A stretch of DNA of 64,000 bases from Cyanoderma ruficeps. Lineage: Eukaryota; Chordata; Aves; Passeriformes; Timaliidae. The notes under the pieces are model-generated. The model made no database searches. It saw only the letters and a list, made by a program, of their open reading frames with translations, and was not told where the DNA came from. Shown one piece after another: positions 11,720 through 22,986 of the stretch (position 1 is the first letter of the stretch; every line of letters begins with the position of its first letter). The position numbers and the translations under genes are program-made. The DNA is taken from assembly GCA_008694505.1 (NCBI GenBank), contig VZDJ01000049.1, forward strand, positions 4,245,932 to 4,309,931, in the 5' to 3' direction.

Positions 11720-12592
11720 CTAGATTGTGTAAGATCCTTTGACATTAATGGGGACAAGTTTTCTCTCTAGGGTGATGTTGAATTTCTCTTTGAGGGTTTT
11801 TTCCACCTCTTCATCTTCAAGAGTTACAAATTCCACCAGATCCATGTTCTCCTTGTAGTTGTACGTGGTCTCAGTGAGCGTCCACCCAATTAGCGCTCGG
11901 AATCCGTCGGTGGTCTGGAGGGTGCAGATGGACTTCTTTGTGAAGAGGGAATCTGGAGAGGTTTGCAGGTATGTGCACTGGAAACGGAAATCTTCCACTG
12001 TCCGTGGCTCAAGGCTGAACATATAAACTTTCCTGCACTCCTTTTTCTCCAGCAGATCAGAGTTGGAGAAGCTCTGGTTGGGGATGTATTGTTTCCGCCT
12101 CATCTTCTCCAGGTACCAGACGCCGTTTTTTTCCGTGAGGCGGAAGACGCCGGGAGCCTGGGGCTGCTCTTTCCCTGACACAAGCTCCATGGGCTGCCAC
12201 ATCTGGTAGGACACCCCGAAGCCTCCATCAACGACGTAGGCTTTGCCATCGATGACGACCTTCACCACGAGGTGGGTCATGAGGGTGGCGTAGGCGTTCT
12301 GGTGGGGGTTGAACACGTAGGCTCCCAGGAAGCTGGTGTCGTACCCCAGCCCCTTCAGCACCCAGCCCAGCAGCTGGTTGTTTTCCATGCACCAGCCACC
12401 CCGCTTCCTCCTCACAATCTTGTTGTAAACGTGCTCCAACTCCAAAGTAATTTTCTCCCCGCAGTGGATGCTGAGGTTTTCGAAGGGAACGGCACGGATG
12501 TGGTGCTGGAATATATCGGTTAAGGTTTCCAAGTCTTGTTTTTCAGTGGAGCCTTTATAGCCAGTTCTTGCAAAATACTCTTCAAGGTTCAT
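11720..12592 (-). CDS. NAT: Arylamine N-acetyltransferase, copy A (290 aa)
   Basis: This cytosolic enzyme family moves acetyl from acetyl-CoA to aromatic amines and hydrazines by a ping-pong mechanism through a cysteine. The frame is complete and intronless, with the usual vertebrate length of 290 residues. The triad is intact: Cys68 in RGGWC, His107 and Asp122. The N-terminal VPFENLSIHCG motif is present at about residues 35-45. The vertebrate interdomain insertion (about 164-190) is mammal-like, with QYIPN and SDLLE. The C-terminus SYTI resembles the FFTI end of human NAT1. Pocket residues are Val93, Phe125, Val127 and Tyr129. On the - strand the ATG follows an acceptor, TTTACAG then GTGAG, so a 5' non-coding exon lies upstream. 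It is the last of three same-strand copies in transcription direction. Orthology to named bird isozymes cannot be settled here. Confidence 0.97.
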   Translation of the reverse strand: MNLEEYFARTGYKGSTEKQDLETLTDIFQHHIRAVPFENLSIHCGEKITLELEHVYNKIVRRKRGGWCMENNQLLGWVLKGLGYDTSFLGAYVFNPHQNAYATLMTHLVVKVVIDGKAYVVDGGFGVSYQMWQPMELVSGKEQPQAPGVFRLTEKNGVWYLEKMRRKQYIPNQSFSNSDLLEKKECRKVYMFSLEPRTVEDFRFQCTYLQTSPDSLFTKKSICTLQTTDGFRALIGWTLTETTYNYKENMDLVEFVTLEDEEVEKTLKEKFNITLERKLVPINVKGSYTI

Positions 12593-12610
12593 CTCACCTG
12601 TAAAGGAAGG
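12593..12610 (-). promoter_or_regulatory. Splice acceptor just upstream of NAT copy A start codon
   Basis: Read on the - strand, a pyrimidine-rich run ends TTTACAG at 12598. Five bases (GTGAG) then separate it from the ATG at 12592. This is the usual NAT layout, with an intronless coding exon and separate 5' non-coding exons, and it supports this ATG as the start. Confidence 0.75.
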
Positions 12611-15600
12611 AATTGTGTTTTGGTTTCTTTACATCAGTGATTTATGATGCTGTGAAAAGCTACCCTGGCTCTGCCGGCAAAGATTCTTTAATCTACTGAA
12701 CCTCATCAGAACAGCTTTTAAAGGAAACAAGTATTCCTATCAAATGGTTCCCTGAGCAAAGAGCAGTGCACGTGAGGGTTTGCTTTTGTCTTAGAGTCAT
12801 CCCTCTGGCAAACAGCTGATGCCATTTCAGTTTCATACGAGGCGGCTGCGAGATGGGGATTTGCTGTATTTGCATTGTAACAGCAGGGTTAAGAGGAAAT
12901 GTAAGATCATGCTGGGGAGTGTGTACAAGGGTTCATGAGAAATGGTCTAAAGCCACTGCTCAGTGACAGGGCTGTCACTGGGGGAGGCAGTGTCATCTGC
13001 CAGTGGGAGGGAGGACAGCCTGAGCCAAGATTCACATGTTCTTTTCATGAGTCTGCCACTGATGGACGTGACAGTAAATGAATTGCTCGTTCAGTACACA
13101 TTGCTCTTCCACCACTTACAAAAAGCTAACATGAAAAATAAAGCTACAAGCTTTATTCAGATAATTATAACTGAAAAAACTCTGATTTTTGAAAGAGTCA
13201 CAGACCACTGAGTCTTGTGTCTGCTCTGAGTGTTGTAGAAACTCATTCTGGTGTTGGAGTAATGGATCTGAATGGAGGTGGGTAGCCTAAAAGATAAGGA
13301 GCACATCTCCATTCCTTCCTGTGCCCTGTGTCCCACAGGCCACCCTGAAAATAAACAGGGGCTGCTTTACTCTCTCTTGTCCTGAGCTTTCCCAAAACTC
13401 ACCAATCCTTAGACTCAGCAGTTGAATGTTTACTGCAAACTAGACTTTCTCAAGATGATTCTCAGTGGCAGATTCCTGCTGTGCATATTCATGGAGTAGA
13501 GGCAGATGTCCCAAGTGAATGGAGAGCATCAGCAAAAGCTACAAGTTACCTGCTACAGAGAGGAATTTAGCTTTCAGTCATATATAAGTGTATTGTTGGA
13601 GGATGTGTTGAATGTATTATTTGTTAAGTGTAACATAAAAGTCATGGCAGATTTGCAGAATCTAAGCATATCTGATCCTATCACTCTGACTGTGAATGCT
13701 AAATAGATCACACCAGTATAAAGCTGGTTCTCAAGTTTGTATTATTTGTAATTTCTTTCTGCAGCTCCATAATATGCTTGATCAGCATTAGATCTGGACT
13801 GCAGGAGATGAAAGCCGCTGTTCTTTTGAAATGTGAGCAGACCAGATGAAAAGGCAGGTACCAAAAAGGTCATCCCTAAAATGTGGCTATGATTTATGCA
13901 GAGAAAAACATCAGCAGAAGAATTTTAAAGGTGCAAATGAAGGTGTTCATACAAAAATATTCCTTACCAAGACTATACACAGTAACAGCAATTCCACTGT
14001 TGAAAATATGTTATTTGTCTTCCTTTATCCTAATACATCAGCACATGGACTTTCTGGATTGCACAATCCAGTCTGTAATTTTTTTAAAGTTGTTTTTAAA
14101 GAGCTGTAATTTTATTCCCTTAAAGCAGAAATCTATTGATTATTAGACTGAACTTTTGCTTCCTTTGCACTTGCAGTACTTTTAAACAAATTTAAGTATC
14201 TACAAGCACAACTTCCAACAAGAAGTTGCAGTTCTAAATTCATATCTACTATTGTACCTAAACAAAAGAATCTATTTTATAGTGAAGTGAAGCTTCTCCT
14301 AAAGAGTGAAAGCTAGAAGAATTGAAATTGCACATCAGCGTTTTGCCCTCTTTAAGAGCCCCTGTTTAACAGGTGATATTTTAGCTCTATATCCACACAT
14401 TTTTAGAACATTTTTCCTAGAGAATGTTGCCTGCGTTATTGTCCATGACCTTTACCATCATAAAGAAACCAGGTGTTTTTGTATCTTTCTTTGGAGGGGT
14501 TTTTAAAGAAAAGAAACTTACCTCTTATGGGATCCCTTTTTATTTATTGAGGTATTCAGTTTCTGGGTGGTTTATTACAGGGGCAGCAGTCAGTGAAGCC
14601 AGGAGTGGATACAGATTTTGAGGGTTGTCTTTCTAAGCTCTGCTGGCCCTCGGTCCTGAATCTTAAATTCCAAGAAAGGGCAGAGTCCATCCAAAATGAA
14701 TTCACATTTTTGGACTTTGCTGATCCGTGAGCAAATTAAACTTTGTTTCTTCTCTATTAGTAGATGTTTACGCTTTCCCCTGGTTAAGACCAGAATGAAC
14801 TCGTTTTCCATATTAAATAATTACAGTGGGCTGTTGCAAATGGCGTTGTAACTTTTTAAATTTAAACACTGTTATTTTGCAAACCAGCACTCTGCAGTGG
14901 AGGATGTTCCTCTGTGCCCTGATGGGTGCCAAGGTGTTGCAGGCTGTGTGTCCCTGAGCTCCATGGATGCACAAATGACCCTTCTTTGCCCACACAGGAA
15001 CTTTTTCAATCTGTTCAACTCCTCAGCTGCAGCAGGGAGTTATTGGGGAGCTGCCACACCTAAGGAGTGCCGTGGCAAATACTGCTTTGCATTTCTGCTC
15101 TAAAACTTGGCCTCCTGCATCCTCACAGCACTGCAGTGCTGTTCATTTAGTTCTCCTCCAGTCAAGCCTGTCTCCACTTCATTTGATGGAGGTGGAATCA
15201 TCAGAGGAGGCTCTTTGGGAAAGGCAAAGAGCACATTAGACTGCACCTGGGGAAGCACCTGAGTTTCAGGCACATCAGGTGCCCCATAGATCTGTGGCTG
15301 ACTAAAACAAGCATCAAAGTCTCTTCCTCGGCTGATGTTCTTCTGTCACCCTCTTCCATGGCACATCCTGTACAGTACCACAGGTATCTTCAGGTAAAAG
15401 GCGTCTGTGTTATGGATATCTTGGTGTGAAACCACATGGTGGCATGTCCTCACTTCACAGGACTTTCTTTTGCATCCACACTTTTCAAAGTAGCTTTTGT
15501 GCAGAATACTGTTTGTAATAAATACAAAGACTTTTATCTATAATACTGTCATGTCCCCTTGACATCAAATGAGGGCTTGGTCCCGAAAGTTTAGATTATA

Positions 15601-16189
15601 GTTTGATCTTTTTTTCCAGTTTTGATACCAAAAGCCTGATTTTTAAGAACTGTTGAGTCACCTCATCTTTTTGACTTTATTTTATTTTGAGTTCAGAGGC
15701 ACAGAAAAATCAGACTCAGAAAAAGTAGGTACTCAAAATTAGAGAGATTTGGGAGGTTTAGGTACCCTTGGAAAAATATCTTACTTTAAGTCAATTTCTG
15801 AAAAGGGATCAGGACTCAAGTCTTTCAACTTTTCATAAGCTAATCAACGCCTAATGGTGGCTTGTTTTGAGAATGTCTTAATCTTTCTTTTTTCTACAAA
15901 GTCTTTAAAAACCCAATTCAGCTCAACTTTAAGACTGTTAAGGGAAGTGAATAATTTGTAAAAGTCACTGAGAAGATTGGAAATAATGCCAGAAAAGGTT
16001 AGAGGTCTTTCGTGTAAAATGGTAACACAACCTCTCCTTCTGCATCATTTTGGTCTCATTTGCCATAAAATATATCTGCAATAAAATGGGTTCTTGAGAA
16101 GGTGAATAAAAAGTTAAAGAGTCAAAAAACAATTTCCATATGAGCAAAACAGAGCTAGTAAGATGTCTTGGTTTCTAAAGAAGGAGAGG
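12611..16189. other. Spacer between NAT copies A and B
   Basis: This AT-rich non-coding stretch should hold the non-coding first exon(s) and promoter of copy A, read leftwards, and the 3' flank of copy B. I cannot place those exons from sequence alone. I see no CR1 tail and no NAT pseudogene fragment. Confidence 0.55.
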
Positions 16190-16195
16190 TTTAAT
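16190..16195 (-). terminator. Possible poly(A) signal ATTAAA for NAT copy B
   Basis: ATTAAA reads on the - strand at 16195-16190, about 160 bases past the stop codon of copy B. It is a common variant signal; no canonical AATAAA is nearer. Confidence 0.4.
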
Positions 16196-16353
16196 AAAAA
16201 ATATGCAATCGCTATATTCAGTTAATTAACAATATACTAGAATTTACCAAGCTTGGTGACTAGCTCGAGTTAAAAATTACACTATTGTAATTAATGTTAA
16301 TTTTAGAATTTTCCTCTTGGCTATTTAAAGATCCATCTAGCACAGTGTTACAG

Positions 16354-17244
16354 TTAGATCTTATCCACTAAATTAGGTGGCAAGCCACGAACATTTACTG
16401 GTACAAGTTTGTTCTCCAGTACTATACTGAATTTTTCTTTCAGTGTCTTCTCAACCTCTTCATCTGTAAGGGTTGTGATGTTCACCAGGTCCATGTCCTC
16501 CGTGTAGTTGTACTTCATCTCAGTGAGAGTCCATCCAACTAAGGCAAGGACCCCACTGGTGGTTTGGAGGCTGCAGATTGACTTCTTCTGAAGGATGTTA
16601 TCTGGAGACACTTGGAGGTATGCATTTAGCTCCTTGAAGTCCTCAATATGCCGTGGCTCGAGAGTAAATCTGTGTATTTTTCGGATATTCTCCATTTCTG
16701 GACTATCAGGAGAGGCGTTATGACTGTGCCCAGGAATATAATGCTTCCTTTTGACTTTCTCTAAGTACCAGGTGCCATTGTCTTCCGTGCAACGGAAAAT
16801 CCCAGGGCCCTGGGGTTGGTCCTTCCCAGAAATCAGCATCAGTGGCTGCCACATTTGGTAGGAGCCACCAAACCCAGCATCTACTATGTAGGGCTCTCCC
16901 TTGATCACCACCTTCAGCAGGATATGGTTTATCTCAGCAGTGTATCCCTTCTCTGCTGGTTCATAGCTGTTTGCACCGAGCAGACAGACGTCGTACCCTA
17001 ATTCTCGCAAGGCCCAAAAGAGGAGGTGGTTGGTCTCCAGGCACCACCCACCACGTTTCTTCCTCACAATCTTGTCGTAGGTAGACTGCAGATCCAGTTC
17101 AATGGCCTCCCCACAGTGCATGCTGAGGTTCTCAAAAGGAATGGTCTGGATGTGATGCTCCAGGATGGCTGTCAGGGTTTGCAGGTCTGCATCCTTATGG
17201 GGCTGATGGAAAGATATTCTTCCAAAATACTCCTGAATGTTCAT
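16354..17244 (-). CDS. NAT: Arylamine N-acetyltransferase, copy B (296 aa)
   Basis: The frame is a complete intronless NAT with Cys68 (in RGGWC), His107 and Asp122 all present, and VPFENL replaced by IPFENL. I start at the Met at 17244 because it aligns with Met1 of the other copies. The open frame runs 29 codons further upstream, but that stretch crosses a splice acceptor (CTCCTCACACAG then GCAAA then ATG) and is intron. Copy B is the most divergent of the three. Pocket residues are Ser93, Phe125, Gly127 and Tyr129; the interdomain insertion differs (GHSHNASPDSPEME) and the C-terminus is six residues longer (GLPPNLVDKI). The reaction is expected to be acetyl-CoA-dependent arylamine acetylation, but the altered pocket suggests a different substrate range. 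There is no frame damage, so I treat it as functional. Confidence 0.96.
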   Translation of the reverse strand: MNIQEYFGRISFHQPHKDADLQTLTAILEHHIQTIPFENLSMHCGEAIELDLQSTYDKIVRKKRGGWCLETNHLLFWALRELGYDVCLLGANSYEPAEKGYTAEINHILLKVVIKGEPYIVDAGFGGSYQMWQPLMLISGKDQPQGPGIFRCTEDNGTWYLEKVKRKHYIPGHSHNASPDSPEMENIRKIHRFTLEPRHIEDFKELNAYLQVSPDNILQKKSICSLQTTSGVLALVGWTLTEMKYNYTEDMDLVNITTLTDEEVEKTLKEKFSIVLENKLVPVNVRGLPPNLVDKI

Positions 17245-17265
17245 TTTGCCTGTGTGAGGAGAAAA
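17245..17265 (-). promoter_or_regulatory. Splice acceptor just upstream of NAT copy B start codon
   Basis: On the - strand the sequence reads TTTTCTCCTCACACAG, then GCAAA, then the ATG at 17244. The AG occupies 17251-17250. It shows that the in-frame codons further upstream are intronic. Confidence 0.75.
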
Positions 17266-20200
17266 GTTGCCAGTTACGGCTGTGCAGCTGTCAAGGGGTT
17301 CACTTCTGTTTCTGTAGCACAGGTTAACCACCCTGCAAATGTAGTCTGGGCCCTTTTATTGAGGATCTAAAAGGATTTTAAGTATTTCTTTAAAAGGAGA
17401 CAAGGACAGGAACAGGTGGCAATAATGCTTTCCCTCTGTCAGAGGCTGCCTTCAAACCAGGTGGGTGTTATTCCCATGGGAAGACACAGCACATGCCATA
17501 ACAGAATCCCTGGCCACAGAGAAGGATCCCACGTGACAAAAGCTTTCAAAAATCAAGAAACAACAGGTTTGCAGAAAAGCTGCCACGCCATACCAGCATA
17601 AAAGTCACAGGAAGAGCTTAGTGTTTATTTTACTGTACCAGGTAAGCAATTCTTTCTTTATCCCACAGGTAATTTAACTGGAAGGTTTTGTATTCGTGGA
17701 TTCAGTTAACTGAGATTAACATCTCAGTGTGTCACCATTTCAGACAGGTTTCTATGTGAAGTAGATTGTTGTTTTCTTAATCTCTTAAATTTCCCTGGGG
17801 AGTTTAGACAGGTCTTTGGCTGTGAAAGGAAGGGGCTTTAATTTCTTTAACCTAAGGATCAAAGGAATTGATCTAAAAGTGCATACAAGGCATATTCATA
17901 ATCTTTTTGTTTCTTTGACCATCTTTTACAAACTAAAAGGCTTTAGTTTCAGATCAAATTATTGGAAATATTTTGTGTCTTTTTATGTCTGATCTCCTTT
18001 CATTAGCAGAAAGGCACTGTCATTGGCACTGGTTGTGTGGCCAAGATACAAAAGGTTCCCTGTAAGACTTCTAATTCAGTGACTTATCTTCTCTCTGCAA
18101 GGATTTCTTTTGCCTTTAGTTTAGATTTAATGTGGCTTTTTTTCCATGCAATGATATTTGTTGTTCAGAACAATTCACAATCTGTTAAGGGCTGTGTTAA
18201 TTTCCAAAAAGTCTGAGGATTTCTTGCTTCCTTCAATTCCTGTATGAATGTTCCCTGGGGGCATTTTCCAAAAATCCTTTGATATGGATGAGACAGGACA
18301 AACTCCTTTCCACTGAATATTCTCAGCTTTGGTCCAACTGTTCCCACCAGCAGTTTGACCCCATATCCAGGCCAGAAGCTTGTGAAAATCTCACCTCAAA
18401 TCCATAGTGGGAGTGCCCCCACCCCAGCAGATGAGCACATCCAATGGCCTGATCTCTAGACTTTAACCCCAGCCTTGATCCCAGCAGCACAACTCACATG
18501 ACTTGGTTGTATTGATCCTGATCTGCACTAGCACCAACATTCAGACTAGCTAATGCAAACCCACAGGAAAATGTGATAGAATATGAGGATTAGCCCAATA
18601 AAGGAATAAGAAATAAACATTTTCACTTCAAAAGGACCCAAAGAGTCTACATGAAAACACAGTAATGTCTCTTTGATACTGCATTTTATGATTTTTTTTT
18701 TCTATCCCTTTTTTAGGACAAGGGCACTCATCTCTGGCAGGATCTCCTTGGAAACACTAGTAGAAAGCCATTTCCTTCCCAACACACAGCACACGTGCTC
18801 ACTGGTAGGCACATCCTCTGGTCTTCTGCCTCATTTTTCTTTCTATTCCCACTTTCAGCAATTTTATATAGGAAGACAGAAACATCTTTACCCCATGAGG
18901 GTATTGAGCTGAACCTCTGTGACCAGCAGGAGTCCAGAGGGGTGCATCAGCCTGGTGGGTCTGACATGCTTGGAATTTGCCTTCAGGCAAAACCAGATCA
19001 GTCCCTGCCCTGGGTCAGAGCAGAAGGCCTGATGCCCTCCCTTATAACCCAAATCCTGGGTCTGGGGGTCCCCATTACATGGGGAAAGGACAGGATAAAC
19101 CCAGCTCCCCTCATCCAGCCACGGAGAGCCCCCATGGGGCCCCGGCAATGAGGCCTCAGGAAAATATATTTGGAAAGCATTTTGGGAAATTCCTTGCCCG
19201 TGCCTCAGTTTCCCCAGCTGCCCCTTCTCTGCCCCCTCATCAATTTAAAGCCTGCTTCAGAGACAGCCTTGCAGTGGCTGACAAAATGTGCTCTGCTCTC
19301 AATGAATACTTAAAGAGGTTTAAGGATAATAAAGCTGCACTACAACATCGCTGACATGAGGGAGCATCCACATAAATCAGCGTTTACTCCCTCGCCTTCC
19401 TGGAGGCAGATCTTTCCTTGGCACGGCCATTCCCACTGTGTGAGCTGCAGCAGTGAGCAAGCCCTGTCCCGGGGGACAGTCTGCGTTCCAAAACTGAGTT
19501 GCCAAATATCCCGAGCCTCATCAGCCTTGTTTGCTCCTGCCCCTGCAGCAGCTGAGCTCTGCTCAGCGTTCCCGCAGCTCCGCGGGTAGTGAGACTCGGA
19601 TGTTGGTTCTGCCTGTCTGCACGTGCCCCTCGGGATCACTGGGTCCTTCTGTAATTAGGCTGAATATGAGGATCAGTTCTTCTCTGCTAAAAATCATGAG
19701 GGACTTCCAAGGCTGGATCCTCTTGCACATGGCTGCACTGTTTGTTTGATTCTAAGTTACGCCGTGAGTCAGTAGCGGCATTTTTCATCCGCTCTGGCTC
19801 AAAATAAAGGGCTGGTTTAACTCTCAAACACTCCGTGTTGCACTTGGAAAATGCCCTTGCAATGCTCTCTCACCATCAGCCCTGGGGCTCCTGTAGCTTA
19901 TGCCTTGCTAGTCCAGCTGCAGTGCTGTGCACAGGCTGTGCAGACTCACTGGGGTGAGCTTTCCCACAGGGGCTGACCCAAAGCTGCAGGGTGAAGTTAA
20001 AGATCAGGCACGCAGCGCTTACCTCGCAGGCAGAGTCAGCTCAGGCTTTCCACCCTGAGCTGTTCCAAAGTTCCCAGGAAGAGCTGCACTGGCAACTGCT
20101 GCTCTTAAAGGTCCAGGCTGCCTTTACTGCCTGTCAGGGACAGCCTTATCCTCCAGCAGAGCAGCCAAAGAGGGGAGAGAGTTTCTTCCTCTGTAGTGGT

Positions 20201-22842
20201 TTATATTCTGATGGTTTAGTTGGGTTTTTTTGTATTGGCATATGTGTGGAAAGCTCTGTTATGCAATGCATTGTGTTAGGTGCTGCACTGAGAGCCTGAA
20301 AATGATCCAGTCCCCAAACTGCTTATGCTATTGAGGAGATTTTAACCTTCCACGTCACTGAATTACAGCTGAAGCCCTCCAGGAGTGCAAAGCATGGGCA
20401 TCATGAGCAACTTTTGTAAGTGGTTATAACCTATAAACCCATCCTCAACCCTGCAGGTCACCCAGGGGCTTCAGTCTCTGGGGTACCTTGGTGGGTACTC
20501 CCAAGCTAAAGCAGCAAAGCAGTCGTGGAAAAGTGATGCAGATTTTGCACTGCTGACACTGATGTGGTGGGGATCCCTGTAGGAAGTGATTTGTGACAGA
20601 CAGAGAGTACTGCAGGGCAGGAAGTCACTGATTTATGGGTGAGGATGGCAACTGTTGAACTAATCACACCACACTGAGCTATTCCTCGTGGCTGACACCG
20701 GCCCCCGCAAAGCAACAGGGTCGGATTTGCCAAGTCATGCATTTCTCTAAATTCCCCTGGGTTCAAAGAGTAGCCCTGTCCTTCAAAAGGGAAAATGCTG
20801 CTCCCAGAGAACTCTGAGCTCCTGAACCTGCTGTGCCTTTAAGTATTTGCCTCCAAAGTTAGTGATAAGGAAAAAATGAACTAGGGCAATCTGAAATGAA
20901 AAGTTTGTGGGGTTTTTTTCTTTTTTTTCTTTATTTTTTTCCTTTTTTTTTTCCCTTCCAACAGCAAATTTCCTTGTATAGCTTGGCAGGACACTGTGCC
21001 TCTGTGGGTGAGCAGGAGGGCTGAGCTGTGCCATGCAGGGGCAGCCCCGGGCACAGAAGATGAGTCAGCAGAAAGAAAAGTGCCTTTCCCTGTTCCTGCC
21101 CTCCACACACTGCATCTCAGGGGCAATGGACTTAATGCCCTACTCTGATCTTAAAGGTCTGTGATTTTATAGCTCTGGACTTGTTCCCCTGAGCCTCCGG
21201 AGCAGCACAAAGTGCAGGAAATGCCCTGACACAGGGAGAGAGGAGTGGGCACAGCCTTTTTAGGAGTTTCCTGTGTTTATTCCCACTGAGGATGGAGATT
21301 CCTGGCTCTGCATGGGTCTTGTCCTGCCCCACAGCTTTGCAAGGCCTGCCTGGCCTTTCACCTGCATCCCAGTGCTTTGTCCCTGCTGTCCCACTGAGTT
21401 CAGCTCCTCTAGCTCTCCCACTGAAATGTTGGGCCACAGAAAAACACAGCTCATAAACAAGCCAGATCCTGGGACAATTTCTTCTGATCATTTGTGTTGC
21501 AAGCTGCTGGCCCACACCATAAGAAGCCTCTCTTAATTTTATAACCACATTTCATTTTCTCATAGGATGGGAGGGCCTCGTGCTATAAAGAACTATTGCA
21601 CCCCTGCAGCAAGCACCTGTAAGTGAATTTGACTCTGGAGCTGGCTGTGTCTCTAAGAAATACATTTTGAACATGCAGAATAGCAGCTTTTATTAAATCT
21701 AAACTGCTGGTTCTAGAAAGCTGCACATGCAGCATAACAAATGAAAAATGTTTAGTGGTTTTAAAAGCCTTAGCTGGAAAATATTAGCACACACAATCAG
21801 GACAACTTCAGTGATGACATTTTTTTTTTTTGCTTTGGGAATACATTCTGTAATTTGAGGGAAAAAACATCTGATTAATTCTAGTTCACAGTGCTTGATT
21901 TTTTTATTTAATTGTAATCCACTAATATAATTTGCTTAATTATAAGTGCATAGTTGTAATGCTTCCAAGATTTGTACATAAAGGAGCATCAGGGATCTTC
22001 TCAAAGGGCAAAGTGGTCACATTTGAGTAATTTCTCCTCCTAGAAATCTTAGCCATTAGGTATGTGATTAAGATTCATCATTTCTCCTTCTATCAATATA
22101 ATTAGTATCCCTGCAAACACATCCTCAGTAGAACAGACATGTTTCAGAAAAATAATTCTGTGCATGTGTTTGGGTTCAGCCATAATAATTAACGTGAAAT
22201 AACACCCAGAGTAGAGTCTGATGAGAGGAGCATGTATTCCCAGCAGTCTGCTGCTGAGTGTGAGCAAACAAAATGCTCAAGGGATGTTTTTGGTTCAGAG
22301 AAATGCTGCTCTTTGGTTCTGTCACCATGAGGGAAGAGGAGCTGTGCAAAGTCTGAAGCAACACAGAATTATCACTTAACATTTCTTATCATCAGTTCTA
22401 AGTCATAAATAACCTGTCCTCAAGTACTCACATGGTGAGTTTGCACAGGTGTGGGATGGCCTGACTGCCACATGAGAGGGTGTCGTGGATGTGAGAGCAA
22501 AAAGAGCAGGCTTATGGCTTAACTGGAGAAACTCAGCACAGGATGTCTTTGGGGTTTTTTAGCTATTATATTCCCAAAATAATATAGTATTCATTTAAGA
22601 GGCGGGTATGATTTTCCCCAGGTGGCAGCACCAGGTAATAAAGACAAAGACATGCAGCTCCATCATTCTGCCCAGCTACACTGGGTGTGTTTAGAAAAGC
22701 TTTTAAGAGATGAAAGGAGTAGGGAATGGGCTGAGTCTGCTTCCCGCTAAGCACAAACAGAGGGGCAATGATCTGATTGAGCTAGGCAGAAATTATTTGT
22801 ACCCAACCTAAAAAGAAATGCAGGAATAGTTTTGAAAATCCA
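17266..22842. other. Spacer between NAT copies B and C
   Basis: This is non-coding. It should contain the 5' non-coding exon(s) and promoter of copy B and the 3' UTR end of copy C. A more GC-rich patch with some CpG lies at about 19370-19620, and a long polypyrimidine run at 20909-20957. Poly-T runs occur near 21822. None of the open frames here looks like a conserved protein. Confidence 0.5.
20909..20957. repeat. Polypyrimidine (T-rich) tract
   Basis: There is a near-continuous run of T with a few C, G and A. The lysine-rich open frame on the opposite strand is an artefact of this tract. Confidence 0.8.
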
Positions 22843-22848
22843 TTTATT
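22843..22848 (-). terminator. Poly(A) signal AATAAA for NAT copy C
   Basis: A canonical AATAAA reads on the - strand at 22848-22843, about 140 bases past the stop of copy C, giving a short 3' UTR. Confidence 0.6.
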
Positions 22849-22986
22849 TTCCAGATTCATGCTAGTATGTTCTGCCTTACATTGGTGTAGATGGAAGGAG
22901 AAAGATTAACCTTTGGATGCCTGTCAGAAAGAGAGGGAAGAATTGCCTGTAGTGCCACTGAATTGAATTGTAATTCAGGCAGTGAG

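Noticed and set aside
11963..12523. Open frames on the + strand across NAT copy A
   Set aside because: They are antisense shadows of the NAT coding exon, driven by its codon composition.
16221..16230. GTTAATTAAC palindrome near the NAT copy B 3' end as an HNF1 site
   Set aside because: It lacks the central spacer base of the HNF1 consensus and lies downstream of the gene. Such AT-rich palindromes are frequent by chance here.
17245..17331. Upstream start for NAT copy B adding 29 residues
   Set aside because: A splice acceptor lies between these codons and the conserved Met, so they are intron.
20881..21126. Lysine-rich small protein on the - strand
   Set aside because: It is translation of the polypyrimidine tract at 20909-20957.
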